Of a stretch of DNA of 64,000 nt, positions 23,103-35,246 are shown one piece after another (positions within the stretch are counted from its first letter, which is position 1; each line of letters starts with the position of its first letter). Source of the stretch: Eleusine coracana subsp. coracana (taxonomy: Eukaryota > Streptophyta > Magnoliopsida > Poales > Poaceae); the NCBI GenBank assembly GCA_032690845.1, contig CM064427.1, forward strand, positions 13,713,501 through 13,777,500, written 5' to 3'. Made by a program: the position numbers and the translations under genes. The notes under the pieces were generated by a model. That model made no database searches, was not told the origin of the DNA, and saw only the letters and a list, made by a program, of their open reading frames with translations.

Positions 23103-24140
23103 GCCGCCATACACAGGGAGGAGATCGGAAGCGGAGTGCGAAGACCACAATGGCGAGCAGAGGAAACAGATGTGAATTTCCTTTTTTTTGTTAATTGTTT
23201 TATTTTGAAAAAACAGACAGTAGTTGTGATTTATTTCTTATCTTACATATTGGGTGTAAGAGAAGGAACATGTACGACTCATCTATATAATAATGGTCTA
23301 GATAATTTTAAGCTAAGATGGTATATGTCTTGCGATATGTACGGACAAATGTCACTGTCTGACCCTGACCGCCTCGGTAACCACAAGTTTCATGGGACAA
23401 GCTTGCTTATGCATTAAGCAATGGCTTTGATTCAACGATCGTCGAGATCAGCGTCTGCAAAACTGTAAAGGGAGCTGTTTAGAATAGTGTCCCCGAAAAG
23501 TTTGTGGATCTTTAGTGCATATTAGCTCGTACTACTTTATGTTTTTTTTTCAAGTCTAGCAGGGCCAACTGGTAGTACAATAGTACTGCTAGTGCAGTAG
23601 TACAACTACTTCATGTTGCACACGGCCACACGGGACGAGGTGATGAAAACCTTTAACTTTGAGGGATGTAGTTATTAAAATATTAAATCATATGTTTGGA
23701 TATACAACAATAGTATGTAGACTTTACTTCATAGTTTTTTAAGCTCCCGATGTAATATATCTTGAATAGATGAAAATTTACAAGGCACATATTTTTTATA
23801 AGTTTATTTCAATGTAAAATTCTTTTTTTTGCAGGAAATTTCAATGTTAAATTCGTTAGAACGTGTAGAAATAATTTTGGATGGGCACCGATGAGTCTCC
23901 AATCATGAGTGTCACGAGAAAGAAGTTTTGACTAAAGTATATTTTCTGTATTTTAATTTTAAAACATTTAAAATTCATAAAAGAGGAAAATGTGGGTGGT
24001 ACTGAGCGATGAAATAATAAGAAAATTGGAACCTAACAATTTGTTAGCATGTCTCTTGATATCTGTTTAAGAATTCTGGCCTTGTTTTTTCTACTCTCTA
24101 TACCTTACGGTTTGTTGGAAGAGAAAGGTGGTTGTGTTAG
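23103..24140. other. Intergenic sequence, nothing recognised
   Basis: AT-rich DNA with short frames only. No repeats, RNA genes or conserved protein pieces are recognised on either strand. The last three bases, TAG (24138-24140), would be the left 3-bp target duplication of CACTA-2. Confidence 0.5.
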
Positions 24141-24430
24141 CACTACCATAAAACGGGCCTTTAGCGGCAGCAGCCCAAAGGCCGCAGCAGCGCGGTCCAA
24201 AGTGGACCGCCGCTACAGAGCCTAGAGGGCCTACCGCGGCTTGAGCCGCCGCTAAAGACATCCCAATAGCGGCGGTTGACATTGTCAACCGCCGCTACAA
24301 ATGGCCCATGTTTATAGCAGTGGTTGACAATGCCATCCGCCGCTGTTATGAGCTTAATAGAGGAGGTTGACAATATCAACCGCCGCTATAAAGTGCCCAG
24401 GCTATAAAAGCCGCGTTCAGATAGCTCCGA
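24141..24430 (+). promoter_or_regulatory. CACTA-2 terminus, subterminal repeats and TATA box of unit 1
   Basis: The terminus at 24141 is followed by inverted GCGGCGGTTGACA-TGTCAACCGCCGC repeats (about 24261-24394), which can form hairpins and are the expected binding sites of the TNPA-like protein. A TATAAAAG box lies at 24403-24410 right after the array. The transcript of the TNP2 unit would start some 30 bp later. Confidence 0.7.
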
Positions 24431-25011
24431 CCGTAACTCGAACAGTGCCATACCGAAAATTTGGGCAAATCATAAAAATCAAGGAGGGAAGGTTTTGAGT
24501 TCTTTTTTTTTTGCATAAATTTGCTCTTTGAGGTAAGGGGAACTCATCTCATATATTTTTTGTGCTATTATTTTAAAATCAAGTTGAATTTTGCATTCAA
24601 GTTTGTTAGGTTTTTATCAAATTTTAACTAAATTCGTTTGATTTGTATGTTCTATTAGGTTGTAGTTGAAGTTTATGAAGGCATACATCATCTATTTTCA
24701 TCACTACACAAAAAAGTTACTATATCTAGCCTCTTTTATGTCAATGGGAATCTAGATCTAGTTTGGTTACTAGAAGAGAGAGAGTGTTAGGGCAAGAGGG
24801 ATATTCATTTTTACTATTTCTTGATAAAAGTTAAATAATATATAGAATAATTTGATGTTTATTTCATTTTACCTTGCATAATATTTCTCACTTTATGTAT
24901 TTATTATTCAATATATATATTTATATCTAATGAATGTTTAATATTTTTGTTATACATAAAAAAATAATTAATTTAAAATATTTTTTTGGTTCTCGTTCAA
25001 GGTCGTTCGCG

Positions 25012-28000
25012 ATGGATAGATCTTGGATATATGAGGCACCGATACTAGGTCCAATATTTTTACGAGAAGTGTCTAAATTTGTCAAAGGGTCGTGCAATAT
25101 GCTCAACGTGAAGGGACGACTAATATATATTATCCGTATTTTGATTGCAAGAATAATAAGCTGTGGAATGATATAGAAGTAATCAACTCACACTTGGTGT
25201 GGAGGGGTTTTGTTGAGGGGTACATGAGATGGACAAAACATGGTGAGAACAGTGTGGTCGATATGGAATTTGATGAGCATATTGAAGTTGAAGTCGAGGC
25301 TAACAATTCGCCTAATGCATATGTGACGAAGTCGCCTGGTGAAGCTGATTTTGATGTTGAGGAGTTGTTATGTCACATTGAGCCATAGGTGTTGATCAAT
25401 GCTGGTACAACTTAAGGGCTTGATAATTTTTATAGAATAGAGAAGGCATCAAAGGATACATTATACGATGAATCTAAGGGATGTGGTAAAGAGTTTACCG
25501 TGTTGTGTACTGTACTTGAGCTGAAATAGCTAAAGGCCATGCATGGCTGGTCCGATGCTAGTTTCACAGATTTGTTGAAACATAATGCCGATGTGCTGCC
25601 GAAGCCCAACTTATTGCCAAGGACAACATACCTGCTAAGAAGCTGATTTCCCCACTTTTGTTGGGTGTGCAAAAAATTCACGCGTGTCCAAATCATTGCA
25701 TATTGTATCAAAAGGAGCATCAGGACGCTATGAGATGCCCAAGGTGCAAAAGCAGTCATTACAAGAGGAACAACAATTGTGATGCCAATGGTAGCATGAA
25801 GAATACCAAAAAGGGAAGAAAGAAGAAAAGAAGTTCTATCGTCGATGACAGTGAAGATAGTAAGGTTCCTGCCTTAGTCATGTCATCGTACTTATTCATG
25901 GTCGATCGCATCAGACGCTTGTTCGCCAACTCTAGAGATGCGGCAATGATGACATGTCTTGCACGCAAGAGGGACGGTAAGCTCACGCATCCCGCAGATG
26001 GAACACAGTGGAAAAAGTTAGATGAGAATCATCCAGACTTCTCTAATAAGGAAAGAAACCTACGGTTTGCATTGAGTACAGACAGGATGAACCCTTTCGA
26101 TCAAATAAGGAATCCGCATAGCACTTGGCCAATGATACCAGCAATGTACAACATTCCACCATGGTTCTACCATAAGCGTAAGTACCTACTGCTAACCACT
26201 CTTATATCTAGGCCCAAAGAACCTAGAAATGACATAGACGTATTCTTAGTACCATTGTTCGAAGACTTCCAGAAACTGTGGTTGGAGGGGGTCCATATAT
26301 GGGATGAGTATCGAGGTGAGTACTTCACACTCAGAGCAATTATTTTCTGCACGGTAAGTGATTCCCCGGCACTAAGGGCGCTATCAAGGCAGGTCAAAGG
26401 AAAGGCAGCATGTTTCATATACGTTGATGATACATCCCATGTGTACCTTCCAGCATCCCAGAAGCTAGTGTATATGCGAAACCACTGATTCTTACCAGCA
26501 AAATACAGGTATCGTGCAATGGCTAGACACTTTCATGGCAAAGTTGATAATGACATAGAACCTCGACGTTGGACTGGCAGTATTGTGTTTGACCTTGTTA
26601 AAAACATCACTGTTGTTTTTGAAAGCTGGTGAAGGGAGTCAAAAAGGCAAAAGGTCTCACGCCGTTTAAGAAGAAATCTATTTTCTTTGTATATTTCAAT
26701 TATTGAAAAGAATTGGAAGTGAATCATGCCTTCGACTGGATCCATATTAGGAAGGGTGTATTTGATAGTACTTGCGGACTTATACTCGACCATCCTGGTA
26801 AGAAAAAGGATGGAGTCAGTGCATGTAGAGATCTTGTAGAGATGAGAATAAGACCAGAGCTCCAACTGCAAGAAAGAGCATATGGAAAGTACTTTCTCCC
26901 CCCCCCCCCCGGTAGCCTACACCCTTACGATTGAGGAGAAAACAACATTCTGTAAGTGCCTCAGTGGGATTAAAGTACCGACGGGTTTCTCATCAAATAT
27001 CAAGAATCTTATAAACTTAGAAGAGTTAAAAACAAGTGGGTACAACACTCATGATTGCCATATAATGCTTTCAATGTTTCTTCCTATTGCTATCCGAGCT
27101 GTGAAATCACCATGGCTGAAGTTAGTTGTAACTCACCTTTGCTACTTTTTTAACGCGGTATCCAAGAAGGTGATAACTGAAGACGAGTTAAATGACCTAC
27201 GGACACACATGAAGGAAACAATGTGCATACTTAAGATGGTCTTCCCTCCATCCTTTTTCGATACAATGAAACACTTCATGATTCATATTATTGATCAGAT
27301 CTCTGCATTGGGCCCCATCTACCTGCATCAGATGTTTCCCTTTGAGAGGTTGATGAATGTATTGAAATGCTATGTACATACTCGTTCACATCCAGAGGGT
27401 TCTATTTTTGAGGGCTACACAACTAAAGAGATCATCGAATGTTGCTCAGAATACATTAATGATGGTAGCAGATCAATTGGTCTCGCCATGTATTGTCATG
27501 AGGGTAGATTATCTAGAAAAGGTACCAAAGGACGTAGATCATTCGTCGACCGTGACTTCAAACGAGTGGACCAAGCACATTTCAGCGTATTGCAATAGAC
27601 ACAGATTGTAGGACCGTACTTTAAGAAACATCTTTTAGACCTCCATCGAAACAACAAGGATGTGACAGATGAATGGATCGTAGACAAGCACAAGCGCTCT
27701 TTCACATCTTGGTTTAACTCCATAGACCTTCCAATTGGTGAGTCCGTGGAAGAGAAAATGTTGAGAAAGTTAGCTAACCGTCGGAGACGAACTATGGTTA
27801 CCTTTTAGGCATATGATATTAATGGTTTTACCTTCTACACACAACAGAAGGATAAGAAGAGCAAGTGTCAAAATAGTGGTGTTCAAGTAGAAGCCATTGA
27901 CGAAGCGGACCAGGCGACCTCGTATTATGTGTACATTGAGAAAATATGGGAACAAGACTACGATGCAAATTTACAGGTTCCCATATTTAAATGTAAATGG

Positions 28001-28345
28001 GTGAAGCATCCTAATGGCATCAAGGTGGATGAATATGGTTTCACAATTGTTGATCTTAACAATGTTGGTCACAAAGATAAGCCTTGGATACTTGCCAAGA
28101 CCATGGAAGAGGTGTTTTATGCACTTGATCCAAAGGACAAGAATAAATGCATTGTTGTTCCAGGTAAACAAAGAATCGTTGGGGTGGAGAATGTTGAGGA
28201 TCGAGATTACTACAATCAATATGACGAGGTGCCACTTTTTATAGATCCAAAAAATTTTAAAGTCTTAGAAGCAAGACTCTCCTTTGCCGATGGAATGCCC
28301 TACATGCACAGCGATCACTACCAGGGCAAAGTCGTTCAAGGCTAA
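25012..28345 (+). pseudogene. CACTA-2 TNP2-type transposase, frameshifted
   Basis: ATG at 25012 begins MDRSWIYEAP, the classic start of the plant transposase-associated domain. That domain continues after a frameshift near 25095 in the frame 25092-25388 (DCKNNKLWNDIEVINSHL, RWTKHGEN). The Transposase_21 core runs from about 25440 to 26630 (KIHACPNHCILYQKEHQD, RHFHGKVDNDIEPRRWTG) with further frame changes. The DUF4218 domain is intact at 26882-27598 (YVHTRSHPEGSIFEGY), and a DUF4216-like end runs 27799-28345 (PIFKCKWVKHPNGIKVDEYG). A homopolymer of Cs at about 26900-26911 marks one frame change; stops near 27598 and 27808 split the rest. The order and completeness of domains match an autonomous element; the frame breaks make this copy inactive unless introns remove some. 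Confidence 0.87.
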
Positions 28346-28799
28346 TTCAAGCATCATGTAATTTTATTTTTGAAGTATTCTTCATTAGGAGAACCTTGTA
28401 TTATGTTCTATGTAACTTATGCTTATTTGAATATAAAGTGCAGGGGTGTTTCTACAAAAATCCAGGACCAAAACAATTTTTTTTTTACTTCTAGGATTTT
28501 TTTTCTACAAAAGAACAAGGCTCTAGTTCATTTTTTTGTTGAAAATCACCTAAATCGGAGAGGTTAAAACGTTATGCTAGTTTAAAGTATTAGAGACATA
28601 TTTGTAATTTTATAAAATGACAAGAATTAATGTGTAAAAATATTAGGACTTATATGTAATTAATAAAAAGTATAGGGTTGTTTCCACAAAAGTTTAGGAC
28701 CTAAACATAATTTTTATAAAGTACAAGGGCCTAAGTGTAAAAGGACAGGACTAAAATATCATTAATAATGAACTCAGAAGTTCTGTTATAAAATTTCGG
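28346..28799. other. Spacer between CACTA-2 units
   Basis: AT-rich, with repeated wording such as TATAAAGTACAAGGGCCTAAGTG and short A/T runs. No coding potential. It separates the transposase stop from the second promoter module. Confidence 0.5.
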
Positions 28800-28901
28800 G
28801 GCCTGATCTTAAGCGGCGGTTCACAAGATGAACTGCAGCTATTCCTTTCTAGCGGCGGTTGTCATCTTGACCGCCACCAATTAGCACCGCCGTTATATAA
28901 G
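28800..28901 (+). promoter_or_regulatory. Internal promoter module of CACTA-2 unit 2
   Basis: AGCGGCGGTT at about 28813 and again at about 28852, with AACCGC/ACCGCC words between, repeat the subterminal motif of the element's left end. TATATAAG follows at 28894-28901, about 35 bp before an ATG at 28935. This copies the arrangement at 24141-24410, and suggests that unit 2 has its own promoter controlled by the same binding protein. Confidence 0.5.
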
Positions 28902-28934
28902 CACGGGCGCGGCAGGGACCAAACCTTAACTGCG

Positions 28935-29640
28935 ATGGGGAAGAACAACGTAATCATTCTACCCAAGCCCCGAGCACCGCCTCATCTCCTGATCGCGCCC
29001 CCGCCTCCTCAGCCCTCCGTCCGCCGCCTCCTCATCGACGGCCACCTTGCGGGCCCCCTCCTCTTTCTCGGCCTCGACGACTGCTGTGCGGGCTCTGCCG
29101 CCTCCTCCCTGACCGCATCCCTACTGCCTCGATCCTCCTACTCCTCTGCTCGTCGATGGCTGCTGCGCGGGTCCTCCTCCTCCTCTGCTCATTGACAACT
29201 ACCGCGCGGGCCCTCTCCTCGTCCCCGGCCGCCGTGTGCTCCTCCTCCTCCTATCCTCGTTGACGGCCACTGCGGGCCCCACTCCTCATCCCCAAGCGCC
29301 ACCGCGTGGGTCATCCTCCTCCTCTGCTCCTCGATGGCTACCGAGCGAGCCGCCTCCTTGACCCAGGCCGCCGCGTGGGCCTCCTCCTCCTCTCGTCGTC
29401 GACAGCCGCCGTGGGCCCCCCCACTTGTCCCCGAGGGCCACCGCATGGCCCCCCTCCTCTTGCTGACGGCTGCACGTGCCTTCTTTCTAGTAAGCGCCAC
29501 CGCCACCTTCTCTCAGGAAACTGCCGCACCCTCCTCTTCCTCCCATCTCCCCTCTTCTTGTGCTCATGCTCGATCGTCTTCCTCTCTAGTGTGTCAATTC
29601 TTATTGCAATGTTTGCAGTGTTCTTTAATTTGAATGATTG
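28935..29640 (+). repeat. GC-rich 5' region of CACTA-2 unit 2 with degenerate tandem repeats
   Basis: GC-rich, C-heavy sequence in sharp contrast to its neighbours. From about 29020 to 29450 it is built from imperfect units around GACGGCCACCGCGCGGGCC followed by CTCCTCCTC tracts. ATG at 28935 opens 86 codons rich in Pro, Leu and Arg, and other frames are open too, so coding is doubtful. It is probably the leader or first exon of the TNPA-like unit. Confidence 0.45.
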
Positions 29641-30964
29641 ATCATGTTGCTCTGCGTATTGCATGATTGGGGTAGGTTGTTTTGTTCCTGCCGTAGTTGT
29701 TGTTCAGACGCTTGTCTTGACGACTTGACTTAGGGAGTATCAGTGCCATTCTTATAACAATTATCAGAGTGCATTTGTAGAAGTTCACTGAGATGTATTG
29801 TAGACATATGTAGGCCTGTTTTTTTTTCTCAATTGATTTTCTAGAAGAAAGGAGCCAATTGTTTTTTGTTTTTGGCGCTGCCAAGGGAGAGGTAGCTACT
29901 CTATTACTCTGGTGCTCTAAAAGCATTTTCGAATTTGGATCTTTATCCTGTGGTTCATGCTAGGTCCTTTGTTACTCTGGTGCTCTAAAAGTTGCTACTT
30001 TGGTGCTCTTAAACCTTTTTTTTTTGTTTTTGTTGAAAGTCCCTATCTGATTTAGGAGGTGGTAACCACGCATGGTCATAAAGATCTGATTCATACAATC
30101 ATGTTCTTTTTTTCTATTATGTAGGCCGTAGGCATGTGTTTTCTTTGAATTCTGTTAAATCATATGCCTACAAGGCATACCTATTTCTTATTACAAACTT
30201 GAGGCATCTGCAACTATATTCCTATTCTTTGGATCTCAGTTCATTTTACACTTTTATTTCATTTATTATCATATATGGTCATAGGGCTTACTTGGAAGTT
30301 TACATAGGTTCATCCATCAACTATTTTGTATCCATCCTTGCTATATGCTGTCTATTTTTTCTTTAGTAATTTTGTTTTGATACTGTTTTCTATGTTTGTG
30401 CCGATCTGTATGTGCGAGACAGTTTAACTGTCTTCAGTAATTTCTATGTTTGCTTATTTGCTGCGCTGAACCGATGCCCCTGCCATGTTATATCTGCTGG
30501 ATATGTCGCACAATTTTGTCAGGCCATGTTATAGCTGCTGGACATCTCGCAATTTAGTCAGAAACATGTAATGAGAATGAGAAATTAAAATTAAATTGTC
30601 GATTTCATAGTAGCAGATTATGCTATTGATTAGTATGCAACTGACTTGACCACTGTTAAACTTAGAAATCAGTTGTGATCTTCATCTTTGTGGCTTTCTG
30701 TTATAGTTCATTGTCTATATGCTTAGTAATTAACTGCCCTCTATACTTGCTTCATATTGTTTCATATTGTTTCACCATAAGATTTTGTGTTTTCTAATAT
30801 GTTAGAATATGTTACTAGTTCACTGTCTTGCTCACTATTGTTGCTTATTTACTGCCATTTCTGATATATCCGTAGTATTATTTACTTGTGGCCATATATA
30901 TGTCATATACTTGTAGCCTATGATATATCTGCTTATGATATATATGCGATGTTCCTATTCTATT
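29641..30964. other. AT-rich interior of CACTA-2, probable intron
   Basis: No coding frame is recognised. The T-rich sequence and its position between a GC-rich 5' exon and the TNPA-like exons fit a long intron. It contains a short tandem duplication of about 42 bp (30482-30562, GCCATGTTATATCTGCTGG type), and a repeated TTACTCTGGTGCTCTAAAAG at about 29905 and 29974. Confidence 0.5.
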
Positions 30965-31392
30965 CTTCTCCTTGTCTTTCTGTACTACTTAACTATTCTA
31001 CAGGTGATCGATGCTCAATGATCAAAGCGTGCTAAGTGAGGCTAGTGTGGCGACATGGACCATATCCTAGGATATTGGATACATGTTGTTGTACAGGTCA
31101 AGGATCTTAGAGCGTTGGAAGGCCGTTGATTCGGCAACCCGTACTGAGAGAAAATTTTAACTTTTCTATTCCTCTCTTTGTCTCTCTGTACTACTTATCT
31201 ATTCTACGTAGGCAATCGATGAATGGTCAATGATGAAAGCGGGCTAAGTGAGACTAGTCTGGCGACATATACCATATCCTAGGATATCGGATATATGTTG
31301 TTGTACAAGTGAAGGATCTTAGAGCGTTGGAAGGCCGTCGATTTAGCAACCCGCGCTACGAGCAAATTTTGACTTTTCTTTTCTTTTTCTTG
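30965..31392 (+). repeat. 206-bp tandem duplication in CACTA-2
   Basis: Two adjacent diverged copies with a period of 206 bp: TGTACTACTTA begins at 30981 and again at 31187. Both carry ACCATATCCTAGGATAT, ATGTTGTTGTACA and AAGGATCTTAGAGCGTTGG in the same order. Each copy could supply a small exon (KDLRALEGR is readable in both). Divergence between the copies indicates the duplication is not recent. Confidence 0.75.
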
Positions 31393-31480
31393 TCTCTATG
31401 CTCAATGATGAAAGGTGTATACTCCTTGTTTTCTAAACTAGTCGCCATATCTAATATAAGGTGTCAAAGTCTTCTCGTCA

Positions 31481-32087
31481 TGGCGGACAATATGCCCTCT
31501 CAAGAGGAAGACGCCCTTAGAAGCGTGGTCGTCTTCAGACAATGAAGGATCAAGCGAACACTGGGAAGAACCAGAGGATCCGCATCCTCCATCACCTAAG
31601 GAACGTCAATTGGGGAACCTGGACCCTGATTATATGTTTGAACAGAAGGTATCTTGTCAAAGATAGTTTCCTTATTTGGTACATCAATTATATCAACTAA
31701 AATCTACTATTCATATCCTAGAGCCCTCGACAAAGTGACGGTCGGCTATTTGAAGCAGAGGATGCGGCAGATGAGGCCCTTGAGCAGCAAACGGAAGAGG
31801 TGTCTACCCAAGTGTCCACACACAAACGCAAGCGCGGTCAGCACTCCGTGAACAAGGTAGAGGGCATCTATGAGGTTACTACACTAGACCCCAAAGATGG
31901 AGAACTGATTGAACCCACCGGTGTCAGAGCCAAATGGCGGAATCGTTGCGGCAAAGTGGTGAGAGACCATTGCAAAATCACGTGAGAAGATTGGTGCAAA
32001 GTCCCAGATGGCAGAAAAAATGATATGTGGGATGATGTCACAGCAACCATCCGGTTCCAGCCAAGGAAGCTTGGAGGCGACAACTTA
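31481..32087 (+). pseudogene. TNPA-like protein of CACTA-2 (plant transposase Ptta/En/Spm type), one intron
   Basis: This is the element's second protein, which in En/Spm binds the subterminal repeats. The frame from about 31481 gives an acidic stretch (SSSDNEGSSEHWEEPEDP) ending ..YMFEQK at 31648. An intron with GT/AG ends (31649-31721, 73 bp, phase 0) leads to a basic linker and the conserved block PTGVRAKWRNRCGKVVRDHC, then WCKVPDGRKNDMW at about 31990-32030. A TGA at 31983-31985 stands where the family has Trp (KIT*EDW), so the copy is inactivated by one base. The C-terminal part is missing beyond about 32090. Confidence 0.7.
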
Positions 32088-32103
32088 TGATGTTAGATGT
32101 CGA

Positions 32104-35100
32104 CTACATACTTAGCTATTTCCCTCTTCATACGAATCCACCACAATTTGGATCTCAAATCATGGTACATCTTATTGCCCCCTAGGTGCATGCAGGGAGT
32201 ACTTCACCTTATGTGCCTCATCCAATATCTTCTTGCAAAGTTCCGTATTCTTCGGCACTACTATACGGTCCTTAAACCATAACACGCCCTCTTCGTCTTC
32301 CTGAAAACATCGAATTTTCTCATCATCCTCTTTTAGTCTCCTCTTGAGATGTGCTACGCCAACATCGGTCTTCTGAGCTTCTACTACTTCCTCTCGCAAG
32401 GTGGGTATTAAAGCCAAATTATAGAGAGCTCCGTGGGTTGTTACTTGGACATAATGACCATCTTGAACTTGTGGGCTGATCATAATGTCATGGTATTGGG
32501 CCTTGCGACTTAGTGCGTCAGCCACGACATTAGCTTTTCCGGGGTGGTAATGCACTTCCAATTCTCATGTTTAGGTGGTCATGGGTGAAGATGTACTTTA
32601 AGCTCTTGTGATCGGTGTAGATACGGACTAGATTACCAAGCTGGTAGTATCTCCAAATTTTCAATGCTAGTACTACTATTGCCACTTCCAGATCATGTGC
32701 TGGATAGTTCTGCTCATGCTTCCTCAGTTGTTTGGATCCATAAGCGATGAATCATCCATCCTACATGAGGACACACCCCAATCCGGTGCCCGAAGCATCA
32801 CAATATATATCAAACGACTTCCCCAGGTCCGTTGAGCTAATATTAGGGCAGTCATAAGATGCTTCTTGAGGGTCTGGAAAGCGTCCTCACAGCCCTGGTC
32901 CCACACAAATTTCTTTTCCTTCTTGAGTAGCTCAGTCATAGGTTTTGCAATTTTGGAGAAGTTTGGGATGAAACGGCGGTAGTAACCAGCCAGACCAAGG
33001 AAACTGCGCACATGAAACACAGTTTTCAGCATCTTCCAACTTAGTACATCTCTTACTTTGCTGGGATCTACCGCTATGCCTTCTTTAGAAATAATGTGAC
33101 CCAGGAAGGGTACTGGCTTCAACCAAAACTCGCATTTGCTAAATTTAGCATATAGCTGATGCTCTTTTAACCTCTATAGCACAATGCGAAGATGCTCTAC
33201 ATGTTCTTCTGTTGAATAGACTAGAATATCATCGATGAACACCACTATGAACTTGTCTAGCTCTGGCATGAACACCGAGTTCATGAGATACATGAAGTGT
33301 GCTGGTGCATTAGTCAACCCAAAAGACATAACCAAATACTCATAAAGTCCATATCAGGTGGAGAATGCTGACTTGGGGATATCTTTAGAACAGATATTGA
33401 TTTGGTGGTATCTAGAACGCAGATCAGTCTTAGAGAATACCTTAGCCCCAATCAGTTGATCAAAGAGAGTATCAATGCGGGGCAGTGGATACTTATTCTT
33501 GATAGTCATGACATTATTGGTCGATAGTCTACACATAGCCTCAAGGTCTCATCCTTTTTCTTCACGAACAACGCCAGACAGCCCTAAGGAGATGAACTCG
33601 ATCGAATGAATCCTTTATCTACCAACTCTTTCAATTGCTCTTTTAGCTCTGCTAGTTCCTTGGGTGCCATTTTGTACGGTCTCTTATATATGGGTGCAGT
33701 GCTTGGCCGAAGCTCAATCTTGAACTCGACATCCAGATCAGGAGGTAGTCCAGGAAGATCATCGGGGAACACGTCCAGAAATTCACTAACCACTGAAATA
33801 TCCTTTATCTGCTTGGCTATGGTGTGGTGAACTCTAGGTGCTGCAATTTGTGGGGTACTACTTAGAAACTTACTTTGTCATGGGTTGGAGAGTTTAGGTG
33901 TACAGTGTAGGCATCTATATCCAGCACAGCTTTGTGGTGTTTCAGCCAGGGCATGCCCAAAATAATGTCAATATTGCTCCCATCTAGAACTATGCACTTA
34001 GGAGAGTATACATTTGTTCCTATGGATATTGGGAGTTTTTAAATTTCATACTGTGCAGGAGTTTGTCCACCCGTGGATTTAATGAGATAGCATGATTTCA
34101 TAAGGCTACGGGGTAGCTGGTGTTTATGAACGAATGGGCTGCTAACAAAATTATGTGATGCCCCAGAATCAAATAGAACATGTGTAGGGTGGTCTTGAAT
34201 GGAGAACATACCAGCAAGAATGGGGTTGTTATTAGGAATCTCCTCCAGAGTTGTATTGTTAACACGTCCAGTGTGGACTGGTCCCCTGTTATTGTTGTTG
34301 TTCTTCTGTGGGTTGGGGCTAACATTTTTCTTCGGGTAGAGGCACTCCCTAGAGAAGTATCCAGGACGGTTGCAGTTGTAATAGGGAGATAATCCTGTCT
34401 GGTTGTTGTGCTACTGCGGTAGGCGATACCCCCCTTGATTCTTCTGCTAGAGTGGTGTTTGAGGTTGATGCTACGCTTGCTGAGGCGGACGTGGGAATGG
34501 TGCAGTGAAAGGGGTGGAGTGATACTTCTGACCTGATGGGTCTGTGTACACCATACGGTACTTCTGTAGGGGTCCATTGGATGGCCCCATAGCACTAGCA
34601 GATCTCTTCCACTCTGCCATCACCTTACGGTATCCATCTTCTGTGACGATAGCATTGTTGACGAACTCAGCGAAGGTGCCGCCCATGTTAAGGTTGAGAC
34701 GGTCTTACAGCTCTACGCTTAGTCCTTTCAAGAAGCGATCCTTACGCTTGGCCACTATGTCTACCTATTCTGGAGCATATAGTGCCAAACGATTGAACTC
34801 CTCATAGTACTCCTCGACACTGCGGTTTCCTTGCTTTAGTGCAGCGAATTCCCTAGCTTTCCTGCGAATGAGCCCTACAGGAATGTAGTGAGCACGGAAT
34901 GCTATCTTAAAGTCGTCCCATGTGACTTGATGCTCTACTTCAAGTGAGGTGACATGGTTGGTCCACCATGCCCCATCTGCTCCATGTAGCTGTTGTGCTG
35001 CATACATCATTAGGTGTTGTTCTGCTAGGCACCATCGTTATTTCCCTTATGAGCATTCTTATTGGCCGCATTTTGCTGCATTAGTTCCCTCATGAATTCC

Positions 35101-35246
35101 CCCTGTTGCTGTTGGTTCTCCATCATATTAGCGAAAAATTGTGCCATCATTTGCATGGGATTAGGTTGGGGGTTGTTTCCACCACCCGCATTGGAGCCCT
35201 CAGGTTGCTCCCCATGTAGCTCATTGGTGTCGCGAGTGCGCATCAT
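32104..35246 (-). pseudogene. Tekay-1 gag-pol, decayed and truncated
   Basis: Gag starts MMRTRDTNELHGEQPEG at 35246, just after an acceptor-like TTTCAG, and contains the Ty3/gypsy gag block (WWTNHVTSLEVE, ALKQGNRSVEEYYEEF, about 34770-34970). The zinc knuckle is degenerate (YYNCNRPGYFSREC). The protease motif FDSGASHNF (about 34155-34180) keeps its catalytic DSG. Reverse transcriptase (about 33100-33790) is broken by many frame changes. RNase H and linker parts (HYHPGKANVVADALSRK, FLGLAGYYRRFIP) are readable at 32172-33122. The reading ends near 32104 in the integrase HHCC region. Not functional. Confidence 0.82.

Larger units (their letters stand above)
24141..32095 (+). mobile_element. CACTA-2: En/Spm (CACTA) element, 3' end missing
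   Basis: Starts with CACTACCATAAAACGGGC at 24141, followed by subterminal GCGGCGGTTGACA repeats. Two transcription units follow on the plus strand: a TNP2-type transposase (25012-28345) and a second unit (promoter near 28800-28901, TNPA-like coding part 31481-32087). Sequence similarity to CACTA proteins stops near 32090, and from about 32104 the Tekay-1 integrase is readable on the other strand, so the 3' end of this element has been lost at a junction. It is not closely related to CACTA-1: termini, subterminal repeats and proteins all differ. Confidence 0.85.

Noticed and set aside
24702..24716. CACTACACAAAAAAG as a further CACTA terminus
   Set aside because: It lies inside CACTA-2, has no subterminal array after it, and no matching inverted end or 3-bp duplication was found.
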